This document shows, in pieces, positions 11,100 to 23,200 of a DNA stretch of 64,000 bases. Source of the DNA: Ciona savignyi (Eukaryota > Chordata > Ascidiacea > Phlebobranchia > Cionidae); assembly GCA_000149265.1 (NCBI GenBank), contig CH003298.1, positions 130,096-194,095 of the forward strand, written 5' to 3'. Within the stretch, counting starts at the first letter, position 1, and each line of letters starts with the position of its first letter. Position numbers and translations under genes: made by a program. Under the pieces are notes generated by a model. It had not been told where the DNA came from. It saw only the letters and a program-made list of their open reading frames with translations, and did not search any database.

Positions 11100-14000
11100 T
11101 AATTTAGTTTTCAATCAAAGCGCACCGCGAATTGTGCGGTAAAGTGGTGTTCACATGGTCGGGATCCAACAATTGAATTTCAATGACCGACCGCTGAGGG
11201 ATTTCTTGTATTCTATCACGTCCGCGTTGCGGTTAATGTCGCCATGATTCAAACTTGGGAACAAACCTACTGCCTCACTCAGCTTTAAGCCCGCCGGGAT
11301 AGAGGTTGCAGCAAATGCGGTATTGTGTTAATTAATTGGCTACCGTGGGACTCACGATTACTATACGACTTTATAGTTTAATGCAGCTGGTAACGAGACC
11401 TGGAAGATAGCATTAGCTCATCGTGCGTATTTAGCAATAACATCTCATAATAAAGTTCGCATAACTACGGCCCTCGGCTTGCCGGTGACCTTTTACGTGA
11501 CTTGAACCAACTGATAGTTCATATATTGTTTATTTCTGGCACATCAATAGCTACAAAACAAATTTAATATCCAGTATAAATGCAATAATACGATATTATG
11601 GTCTGTGCTGGCCAATATGCCCGTCCGTCGAGCAGAACCAGGTCAAGGGTTCAGGCATTTGGATTCCTAATGTTACCGTTGCGGTTATTTTACTATATTG
11701 TCAAAATGAAGTTGCTGAACTAACTGAATCGATCGCAAGTAATTTCAATACTACAGCGTCTCGCGGGGCGCGGACATAACTGGCGCATGCGCATATAGGT
11801 ATGACAGGTCGTGAGTCGAAATCTGTGGACACGGGTCAATCGTTATGAGGACTCTTGAGCATCCATACCACAGTACTATACTTCAGTTTTAAATTCATAT
11901 GCGCCGAGGTGGACTTAACTCCAGGAATACATGTACAGCGTCCGGTGAATTATGACAAATATTAATAGAATGCTACCAGCTGTCAAAGAAAGCGAAAGTA
12001 TAGGAGCAATGCAGGGCACATTTATTATACGTTTTCGTTAATAACCTGCAGGTGAAAAGAAGCCAGATGGAACTTAAATTGGATTGCAAATTGGAGTGGT
12101 ACAGCAAAACATTTTACACCATACACGATTGTTTTTTTTAGGTCAATTGGTAAGTTTATAGTCAAAAACACATTGCCAGTCTTATACCCAGCAGTTTCAA
12201 AGCTACTAAATTATTCTTACAGGCCGCAATATTTAGCCAAAAATATTGAGGCACAGTTATAAAATCGTTTTCTAAGCGACTGACGTCATTCTAAATTCGT
12301 CGGTTGCACTCTCTTCAGATTATAATTAGGCTATGTTGGTTACGATCAGCCTAAGCGCTAAATAATGTAATGCGTAGTGCCTCTGGGTAAGATTACCCAA
12401 AGTGAAACGTCGTTCGATGTGTGCCTTACAAAAACACGCTTCTTTCTCTTAAAGCGTGTTGCCAAAGTCGCTTCACTTCGTGTAATTTTCATTGCTTCAA
12501 GCGCACAGACGCTATGCATCAACATTAGTGTGAGGTAGAGAACTTAGCAATTTGTATTCTTAATTGGCTGGTTGTGGTTAGTTACCTGAGATTAAATAGG
12601 TACTTGTTGTTTTGCCGATTATATATAAACGGAGGGACAATTTCGTTATTGTTTTTATGGCGATCGAAGTTGCGTTATTACTATTGACGGAATATGCAAT
12701 TATCATAAGTATAATATAAAAGCTCCCTATGGTAAACGGACTTACGATGATTAGAGCGTTTCAGGCAAGTTGGTTTAGACGTTTACCTTGACTTAAGGTA
12801 ATGGATATAACTTCGATTATTCCAACTATCGACGTTAGTCTTGACTGATAGGCTTTGAATGTATACGCCGCAGCCAACTGTCCAAACAGATAGAAATTGT
12901 TGGATGGATCGGTGCATGGCAATTGATTATCTGACAATCCGTAAGTCAGTTTTCATTTAAAATAGTAGATCTATCGTTCCAGGCCATAGAGAATTTTTAC
13001 CCGGCAATTTTCGTCGCGTGTTTTCAATTCTGTCCTGTCAGTTAGTGTCAGGTATTGTCAAGCGGGAAAATAGATCCAATAGTTTTAATTATTTTATCGA
13101 AAGTGCCGGGCAAAAAAGAAAAGTGTGATTTCATTATCATTTTGGCCGATCACAACAATATCTTAATAAAGACCCCAATTCGCCAGAAACTAATTGAAAA
13201 AGCCAAAAAGCGGAAACAGTAGGATGAATGAGGGAATTAGCATTTTAATTCGACACATATTTGGCAGTTGCAGTGTGTGAACTAGCACATTTCACTGTGG
13301 TCCGTTGGCGACGTCAATGCCCAAACCTGTGTTTACTTATAGGTGAGCCGTGCGTATGAAAAATTAATTTTTAGGTAACCGTTTAATTAATATATCAGGC
13401 CTTAATTAATTTCGAAAGCATAACGCTGCCTGTGGGATTTGTGTGCCCAATCGAGGCAGCAATATTAATGTGCATAAGATATCGAATTATAAACCTCAGG
13501 TTCTATTTGCGGGGCCAAAAGAAATTTCGCCATGAGAAAGGCAATATCGACTCGCCTTTTTCCGCCCTCTGCCATTTAAGTATTCGAAATGCGGCCCGAA
13601 GAAATTGCATCGCAACGCAATGTAATAAGGCAGTATTGATGGAATTATTATGGAAAAGCTGTTTCGACAAATAATATCAATTCACCGCTGTAAATATTTT
13701 CACAGCGATTTCAAGTCCAGGTTCTAAGTCTCGCACGTATGCATCGGTTGTGGTGATTTTTACACCCCTATGCTGGGAAAGCGGCAGTCATCTCGGGTAA
13801 TTGTCAGATCAACAGCTAGTTCTGCATCGATGTAGGCTCATCTCGCTTTACATTGTTGCTTCAGGACAATGTAACCATAAAAGGATATATGGATTTTGTT
13901 TCATTCTTAATCAAATACTGAAAATGAAATATATTTTCCTTAGCACAGTAAGAGTTATGACCTTCCCGCATTTAAAGAAATATTCATCTAACCTTATTAG

Positions 14001-14549
14001 CCCCCACCCTATTTTGCTGCTATACCACAAAGGAAAGATAAAATGAGAAACATGCTGTAATAGCACATAAAAAAGTTAGATTTTAGGTAAACAAAATCGG
14101 AAGTTTTACTCCTATTCTTTAGTCAGATTTTACGTTTTAGCATTTTTCATAATAAAATAGGAAAAAAGACACAGATTACCGGGTGATCAGTGCGCTATAT
14201 GATTGCTGTATGTAAGTGGTGTGTAGGGGGAACTGGTTGTTTTTTTATGATTTGTAAAGTATATATTTGTACCGATGCATTCTGTGGTCCCTGGTGTTAA
14301 AGGGTGGCCTGAAGTAAATCCGGTCATCATTTACAGGATAATGTCACACCCTGGGGAAATAACACCCACGTACTTCTGTCAGGGGTAGTTGCCGGTTTTG
14401 TGTTTATTGGATATTTTAGTTTGGTTAAGTTACAAGAATTGATAAAGACATGTTTGTTTTTCCTCAGGGCGATTTTAGGCATTTAAAATTGGTGATTTTC
14501 AATTTCGCGGCGGCAGCAAAATCTTATCTGCGCGTCGTTCAGTGTCATT
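11100..14549. other. region upstream of the receptor gene
   Basis: I find no convincing exon. Base composition is more balanced than in the flanking repeats, which could fit cis-regulatory DNA for the downstream receptor. An 80-codon open frame at 13432-13674 (+) has no splice context, signal sequence or recognisable domain, and I do not call it a gene. A TATA-like tatatataaac occurs near 12620 with no gene attached. Confidence 0.4.
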
Positions 14550-17196
14550 ATGACGTCGATCGCGGACCTGGAGCAGCTCACCGATGTCACCACGGCTGGG
14601 TATGACGCAATGATGACGTCACCATTTATAGAATACCAGTCCAGGCGGGTACGAAGCGGGACAGCACTGCAACGGCAGATACGAATCACCGAACTGTACA
14701 TCATAGCCATTGTATTCATACTTGGCCTGGTGAGTCGCTTTGGTAGTTTTATAGTAACGGCATCATAATTGAAAACTAAATTGATATCTGCGTCCTTTTA
14801 AACCTATACGGTACGCACATTACGTAGGTAGTGTTACCATTACTGTGTCATTGCAACCCGCAATAGTAACAACATCATCTAACTTTAATATGTATATAAA
14901 GCTACTGATAGCTCTATTTTACTTTTACTAACAGCAAAAGAATACACTTTAAATCAGAACGGTCACGCGTCCGAAACTTGACGCGGTACAGAAAAAAATG
15001 AAACCTTTACTAAACAGGCTCTTATATCGAGTATTTTGGATAGGACATTCATATATAGGATAGGGGTTTATCTCCGTGAATGGGAAAACCAAGGGGGTTA
15101 ACGCACGGGCAACCGTCAGATTACTTCGCGCCCACCTTCGGGTTATCGGAGCTATTGTAGTGTGTTGTGTATGATACACATATTACTTCAATTTGGTAGA
15201 ACCCATTAATCTCGGTTCAGGCAAGTGTTTATGTAATCTAAAACAAAACGTTTACCAAGCACTTTATATCGGGAATTCATTAACTTTCTTCATTTGACAA
15301 AAAGAAAGAAAAAATCGATAATACATAATGACGTAATATTGTTGTACATTCGGCCAGACCAACGCAAATAATGTTGCGATTTAAACTAAAGCTCATTTGC
15401 GCAGTGTACCTTTAGGTCCCCGCAACTCGGCCGAGATTATTAAAATTGAAATATCAACAGCGAACACGTCAAGCCTCATATCTGCGGCTTCTGAAACTCG
15501 ACTTGATTGACAATGGTTGCGGCCATTCCTGATATTATCACGGGTCGTGTATCGTAGCATGAAGGTCGCGCGTGGAATGTAAAATTACACGAACGTTAAC
15601 ATACTGGCGTCATAGTCTATTGCTAACTCTATATATATTCAAATGCGAACAACGCTAAAAGGGGAAAATATGAGGCAAACTGTTTTCTGTAACTATGGAA
15701 ACTAATTCTAACCCTGCCGAAAACAATATTAACCCCAGAATTAACTTAAACTTTAACCCTTACATACTAAGCTTTTGGTTATAATCTTTATTTTAGTGTA
15801 GAGTTTCTCTCCTTTCCCACTTTCCTCATTCCCTCCGTTTAGTTCTTTCTTTTAAATACGGCACAAATGACCTTAGCAAAAATTAATTGAAACTAATCCC
15901 CAGAAGAAACGTATTGGCCTTTTTGTCATATCCCAAATACCAGCAGAACAGAATATATAAACTGGGATGCAACAACTCCACAAAAAAAAGTGAAGCAGGG
16001 ATGTTTATAAAGAAATGTGGGAAATCAACACCTTTATTTCACAAAGCACTGCTTCACTTTTACAAAACTATACAGCTAAACCAGAACACCGGCGCGCAGC
16101 CTAGCACATGCTACTTTCAACCAAACAAACATTGGGGAATCAACACTATTATTACTCAGCAAAACACTCGTTTGAAAACAATAACTCATTGAGGGTACCA
16201 CTCGTAACATCAGCCCGCGCATAGAGGTCTTAATTGGTTCTACGCCATCTTCAGCAGAAGTCGGCAACTATTTGATAGCAGTGTGCTAGTTTAATAATAA
16301 TATCATAAAGAAAGAACCTTTCCGTACCAACCATTGTTATTTATGGTTTGCATAATCAACTGCCTAATTTGAATATTAGTAGTTAGGACTGTTGATATTG
16401 AGCAGCGTAAACAGTTTGAGTTTGCACATGCTTATATTTTTACGTTTAGTCGAATCACGCGTCATGCCAGGAAAAAAAAACTTTTTTTAACCGAGCCAAG
16501 TTTTGAACCCAAGTCGGGCTCGTCGCTTGGACCGTTTTTGTATAGGTCGGTATCTGTATCGGTCGCGCTAACCATTTGGCCACACTACCGTCCGCGTGAG
16601 TTCGTGACCTTTGCTCGATAGTCTCCCGTACTTGCCAATTGTAGCGTCCTTTGTTTGGAAATGAAATCGATGTTACACAAACTCGGTTGTTTTACCGAAA
16701 CGCAATCATACTCGAAATATAGAAATCGGAATGAAATCAATACATGTAGCTGGTTGGCTCTTGTAAACAGCCTTATATAACGAGTTTAAAATAATAAAAC
16801 ATATCGTTTTTGTAATGACATCTCACACATGCTGGTGTTATAATATGGTCGCGTTATAGCTTTCTTGGTGTTAGTTTGAAGAGTGTTTTGTAGCGGGTTC
16901 GAATCCAAAGGGGGCATATTGATTTTCCTCTTTTCGTTTTTTTCCTGCACAACGCTTGTGACAGGCGTGTCGTGTCGCAAGTTCTTCGTTAAGAAAGGTT
17001 TGTCCAATCCGGTTGAAACTTTTATTAACGCTAACTGACATGTTGATTATTTGCATAGACCATTCACTTTTAAAAAAATTGAAGGGTTATCGAAAAAACA
17101 AATATGTAAAAAGAAGACGGTTTTCGAAATTTTTGCCTCCAATGTTCATTTAACAGCCATATCCCGGTACCCTGAAAAGATTATTTACTTCAAATT

Positions 17197-17234
<38 letters not shown>

Positions 17235-20200
17235 AAATAAATTTCCAAAAAATCGTAATAAAATAACCCAGTTTACCGCAGAAAATCCTTTAACATTTTA
17301 AATTACAGAGTTAGTTTTAAGGTTGGGGTTGAAGTTAGGGTTATAGTTCTGGGGTTGAGATAAGGGATTAGGGCAGGTTTAAATAAGTTTCCATGGTTTA
17401 AATGAGCATTTTCCCTGCTTCCCTCCCTCTTTCCACCCTTTTAGTGTTGCCCTAACTTAACTTAAGCTTAAATATTCCTCAGATTGGGAACTGCTGCGTT
17501 CTTATCGCATTGTGGCAACGCTTCTCAAAGCACACACGGATGCACATCCTGATTTTCCACCTCGCCGTCGCAGATCTGATCGTCGTGTTGTTTGAGATGC
17601 TTCCCGAGTGGATCATTCGGTTCGGGTTTGGGTTTTACGCGAACGACGCGACTTGCAAGTGAGTAGGTGTCGTCGTGCTTGTACGATGGATTACACAATT
17701 TACACAACACTATATGCAATACGAATTGTTGGACTGGTATGGTGATCTGAAACTAAGGATAAGATGTTTATGTTTATTCCAATGAATGGGAACACCAAAG
17801 TGGTGTTTTTTATGTTATCGGGCTTAGTTTCGAACCCATAATGGGTTAACACACGGACAATAGTCAGATCACCTCGCTCACATCGTCGGGTTACCGGAGA
17901 TATTGCAATTTTGGTGTACGATTTAGGTATTCCTTTAATTAAGTAGAACCCAACACTGGTTTTAGGATATGTCTGTTAAACGCCCTACCGAACAACACAA
18001 CCGACTAGCTTATAGTGACCACTTTTGAACCTGTTTTTAACGATGCAGATTTCGTCGATTATATATTCTTCTCGGTAGCTCATTAGTCGGTTTGTGCAGC
18101 TAAAAACCAAACGCTTTCCAGTCATTTTTTACCGTACTAAGTTGCGACCCTTAATTGGCTTGTATTTAAGACATTTTTACTATTGTAAACATGTATAAAT
18201 TGATGTCGTTAACCAAGCACTTGTAGCGACATCGCCTGAATCCAGAGGATTAATAGGTTAAAATAAAACAATAGAAACAGTTAAGTCATTTACAACACAC
18301 TGCAATAGCCTCAATTAACTGACAGTTGGCTCTAGTTTATCTTACAATTGCCCGGGAGATAATGCTCCGTACATTTCCCCAATCTCGAGGATACAACATG
18401 CATATCCATCCATTTCAGTCAACTTGTTTTTCGGCGACTGCGCTTTCGCCACCAAATCTAACGAATCACTTGTTGAAATTCAGGTTTGTAAAGTTCATGC
18501 AGATCCTCGGCATGTACGGCAGCACGTATGTCCTGCTGTGCGCTGCGTTTGACCGGTACAAGGCGATCCGCTACCCAATGCAATCGTTCCAGCTTACCTC
18601 CAAACGGGTGCATACCACGGTTGGGGTCGCATGGGCTGTCTCAGCTGTTCTATCAACCCCCCAGGTTCGTTGTTGCGACTAAAAGAGGGAAAACTTAAAA
18701 TAAAAGGAGGGAAGTAGGAAAGCAGGAAAACTATACACACACGGAAATAAAGATTAGGGCGTTAGGAGTACTGTTAGGTTTTGGGTTAAAGTTGGCTTTA
18801 GTTCTGGGCTTGAGAATAGTGTTTGGAGCAGGGTTAGAATTAGTTTTCAGTTTGTAAGTAGTTTTCCTCTTTTCCTTTTTTAGTGTTACCCGACTAAAAA
18901 GTACTGCAGTGCTGCCAGATTGTCTTGACCTCTTTTTTCTCTCAGTTGTTTATATTTGAGAAACCCGACACGCGAAATATGTGCATGTTAAAGCGATTTC
19001 CACGAGCATTTGACCAAGCTTACACCACGTGGTACTTCTTCGTTATTATGGTAAGCTGCTTGAAATGTACATTCCACCTAGGACGATTTTAGCGTGTTGT
19101 AAGGCATATATGAACGCGTTTTTAATTATTGTTTAGTACGAAAAGCTGTTTTTACCGGACCAGGTTTTGAACCAGGAATCACCTCCTTATACTAGGTCTG
19201 CAGACTGTATATAATCTGCTGAGCTAACCGTCCGGCCATACATTCACAAAGCAGTGGTTCTTAACTTTTTTTCTGTTGTTATCCCCAAAATGTTTTGATG
19301 GATATTAATTACCCATTTTTTGAAAAACATCATCTAATATAGCTTGCAATCCAAAATAAACCTATACAGAAAAATAATTGTACATTTAAAGGGGACTTGG
19401 TAGAAGCGCATGACAACGTTTGCCAACGAAGTTACTAAATTTATGTTACCTTTTTTAAAATTCCAAATTATCCCCTTTGTGGGTAATTACACACAGGTTA
19501 ACCACTGCCTTAAAGTATATATACCGTCTACCTATAGGCAATACAGCGTATTCCGGTCACACCAAAAAACTGTCATTGAATGACAGCATCGGAAAACACA
19601 ATAAGTTCTACCTGGCGCGCCCAACTAAATATAACCAATACTGCGGTTACTTCCCGATTCCAGTCTACCCAACTCTACCTTACAAGGTGCAAGCTGTATT
19701 GAAATGCGGTTATATTTGACAGACTGACTTATTATTGTACGTGGGAACTTATTATTGAATGTGCCAGGCTGACCTAATAATGTGTGCTTACTTAATATTG
19801 TACGTAAGGGGTTTAAAATAAGGGAACGTATTATTGTATGTGCCCGGCTGACTTTATTAATATTGTATGCTGTCTTAATAGTGTACGTAAGGGGCTTTAA
19901 ATTAGAAGTGCTTGAATTTAGTGAAGAAATATTTTTAAATTTACTATAATTTTGTTATCCACTAAAGATAAATGTGTGGTTGAACAATATATCGAAAGTA
20001 CCGTCTACCGCACGCTTCCGTATCCGGCTCTTGCGATCGATTGGCTCGTTGACGAGTTTGCGCATTTGTCACTTGAAATTAAATTCCGGATTCCGTATAC
20101 AAGACTGCGGAAATTTCCCCAGAATCTTAGATCAATTACAAGGTAAAGATTGATGTGACCGGATCATTTAAGTAAAGGACCCAACTACGAATGAATTATT

Positions 20201-23200
20201 AATTAGTTTATCGCCGAGTGTTCTCGACATCAGTTTGAAAAAAAAGAGGTTTTAAAAACAAACTGTCTGTTTACTATAACACCGCAAAGTGCTTTCCGTC
20301 GGGGATTAACAAGTTTTTTTTGACTTGCCGAAATCAATAATATCAGGTCGAAAAGGCCAGTGTTTTCGGCAATGAGTCCAGTGTAAGTTTCTTTTTGTTT
20401 TGTGCCGCTGCGATCGAATTTGCCACATCGATCGCAGCCTGCACCTGGCCCCATCAAATAAGATTTATTTTTTTAATTATGCATGAGCGAGCAATAAGAT
20501 CCTAAAGTTGGAATAAGCCCACGAATGATGGACAGATATTCTGATTGTGAAAACTTGTCTGAAACTTCCGCCCTCCTACACTCTTGGGATAAGGATGGGA
20601 CCCAATTCCCGTCCTAAATGAACTAAGTCTGCAGTCTTACAGCCTAAGGTCGCTGTTTTTATCACAGTCGGCGTTTTGTGTCACCAAAATAAAATTCAAC
20701 GTCAATCGATGGGTTAATTTAATCGGGTATATATAGCTGAATGGCGAAATATATTAGACTTCTGTCGTGTTTTTTTGTTCCTTTAGTAAAATTCAAGTAT
20801 GATTAATAAATTATACGTAAAACTCACATAAAAAATCAATGAAAACCGAAAAGCAATTTGTCTGCAATCTTAATCCACGTAAATGTGCGAAAAAGAAAAA
20901 TTGAAAATTGCAGCAGCCACTGTACAAGTGTAGGCCTATACTGTGTTGAATAAAAACGAATTTTAACAGAACTTTATATTTAAATAAGAAACTAATTGAG
21001 TCGTATAAGCAAAACTGGCGTTGTAAATATACGAACAAGAAAATTAACAAATCAACATAATAAAACGAAGTATTAAAACCTGTTTTGTATTTCAGTTTGT
21101 CCCGACGTGCCTGCTGATTTATCTGTACGGTATGATTGCGGTGCTGATCATGCGCAACTTGAAACAGAAAACAAAAGCTGTAACAACGACATCTCCAGCA
21201 CGCAGAGGAGGTAAGCCACTAATTGTTGGACGTTGGTCTAAATGTCTTGGTAGTGTTTGCCCCTGGGATTAATTGTCCGAATGGTGGTCGGTCTCGATTG
21301 AGAGTTGGCATATAACTAGGCTAATTATTACGGCAATTTTCCGGAAATATTTGCTCAGGGGGCATTTGCTTCAGGCCTGATTTTCCATTTTCTAAATTTC
21401 CCAGCGGTAATTGACTGTCTGTAACCTTCAATGGGAAACTGCCGGATTTTCCGGACGTATTTGGCAAAGATGTATTGAACCGGGATTGTTTTACTGGTGG
21501 TAATTTACCTATGTAATCTTTTGGTAGTTTAAGATAAATAATGGTAAATTTTTCATGTAGATCACCTACCTAAACGCCAATCTAAGAGTTGGCTGTTTTG
21601 CAAAAAGCAGCACACAAATAGGCTGAAATATACTGCAGCAAAGGCTGGTATATTGACATGCACTGATTAAATTAACAAAGTCCAGAATGCAGAAAACAGG
21701 ATTTAAACTTGGTAAGGCTTTTGACAAACATCTTAGGCTTGTCAATCGGTTGAACAAAATTCTCGCCGAAAGTCACATGCAAATCGGTTAGGTGTACGGT
21801 CGTGTGGCCAAATGGTTAACGCGATCGATACATATACCTACTTCTATAACGAGCACACCATGGGTTCGAAACTTGGCTCGAAACTTGGGGTAAAAAAAAT
21901 CGGTTAGCTCGTGCTTATTAAAATTAAAACTTTCAGCAAACTTTGCTCCCCGTGCCAGCAACACAGTTGTGATTTCCCGAGCAAAGATCAAGACGGTTCA
22001 AATGACGCTGGTCATCGTGATTACGTATGTACTGCTGTGGACACCGTTCTTCACGGTCCAGATGCTGGCCGCATGGGGCGCTATAAATGAAGATCGTAAG
22101 TAGATGGGGACGCTATGGAAATACATGTACTGCCGTGTGGCCGAATGGTTAACCCGACCGATACGTATACCGACTCTTGTGACGAGCTCATCATGGGTTC
22201 GAAACTTAGATCGGTAAAAAAATAATAAAAAAGCTATGGAAGTGCATGCACTGCCGTGTGGCCGAATGGCTAACGCGACTGATACGTAGGCTATACCGAT
22301 TTTAATTAAAAAATGTTTGGGATGATATCGTAGATTCTAATTCCAGTCTGGTAAAAAAACGCTATGGAAATGTGTAAGATTGGTTTCGTGACCGATACAT
22401 ATAGCAAATCATCTAAAATTAGCAACACGTCCATCATGGTTTCAAAGCTGAGCACTTTAAAAAGGTTAAAGAAATGTGCTGCGTATTCACTTCAACAGTA
22501 TTTTGCAGAAAAATATATTTTTTAAGTCACGTACGTGACTTTGGGACAGTGGTCTATTTAAATACGGTCGATAGAAGAAACGCATACGATTGATTAGTCA
22601 GAGTTTTATTGGCTACGTTTTTGAGCATTGCGTTCCAACTGTGCTTTGCAAAGTCGATATTAAAGAAAAATCGAACCGAGCAGTTGTGAAATGAAAAATA
22701 TATCGACAAATAAAGAAACCCGACACTTTAATGAGGCTTAAATTGTCGATTTCTAGACATTTAAAATAACAAAATCCTTCTTATCAGATATAGCAGCCAG
22801 TTGCATTAAACTGCTCGCCAGCCTCAATTCCTGTACGAACCCCTGGATATACATGGCGTTTAGTGGAAACCTCTTCGGGGACGTGAAGCGTTTCTTGCTC
22901 TGTCAGAAGAAGGTTGGTTCGATTTAAGGGTTTCGGGTTTTTCGCTTCTAGTTGACGTTTTCTGAATCGTCTGGTCAGCGTGCGGCCTTCGCTAACTAGT
23001 CGTTAGCTAATCGGTTGTGTCCTTTGGCAAGACACTAAACGGACATTACACAAACCCGGGGATTGATGTCTTCTAACACATTAAAGGAACGTCTTAATCA
23101 TACATAACACACTGTAATAGCTCCGATAATCCAGCGGCGGACGCGAGGTAATCTGACGATTGCTCGTGGATAAATAACCTGCGGTCGTGTGGCCGATTGG

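Noticed and set aside
13432-13674. 80-codon open frame upstream of the receptor
   Set aside because: No splice sites, domain or signal; composition does not differ from surrounding noncoding DNA.
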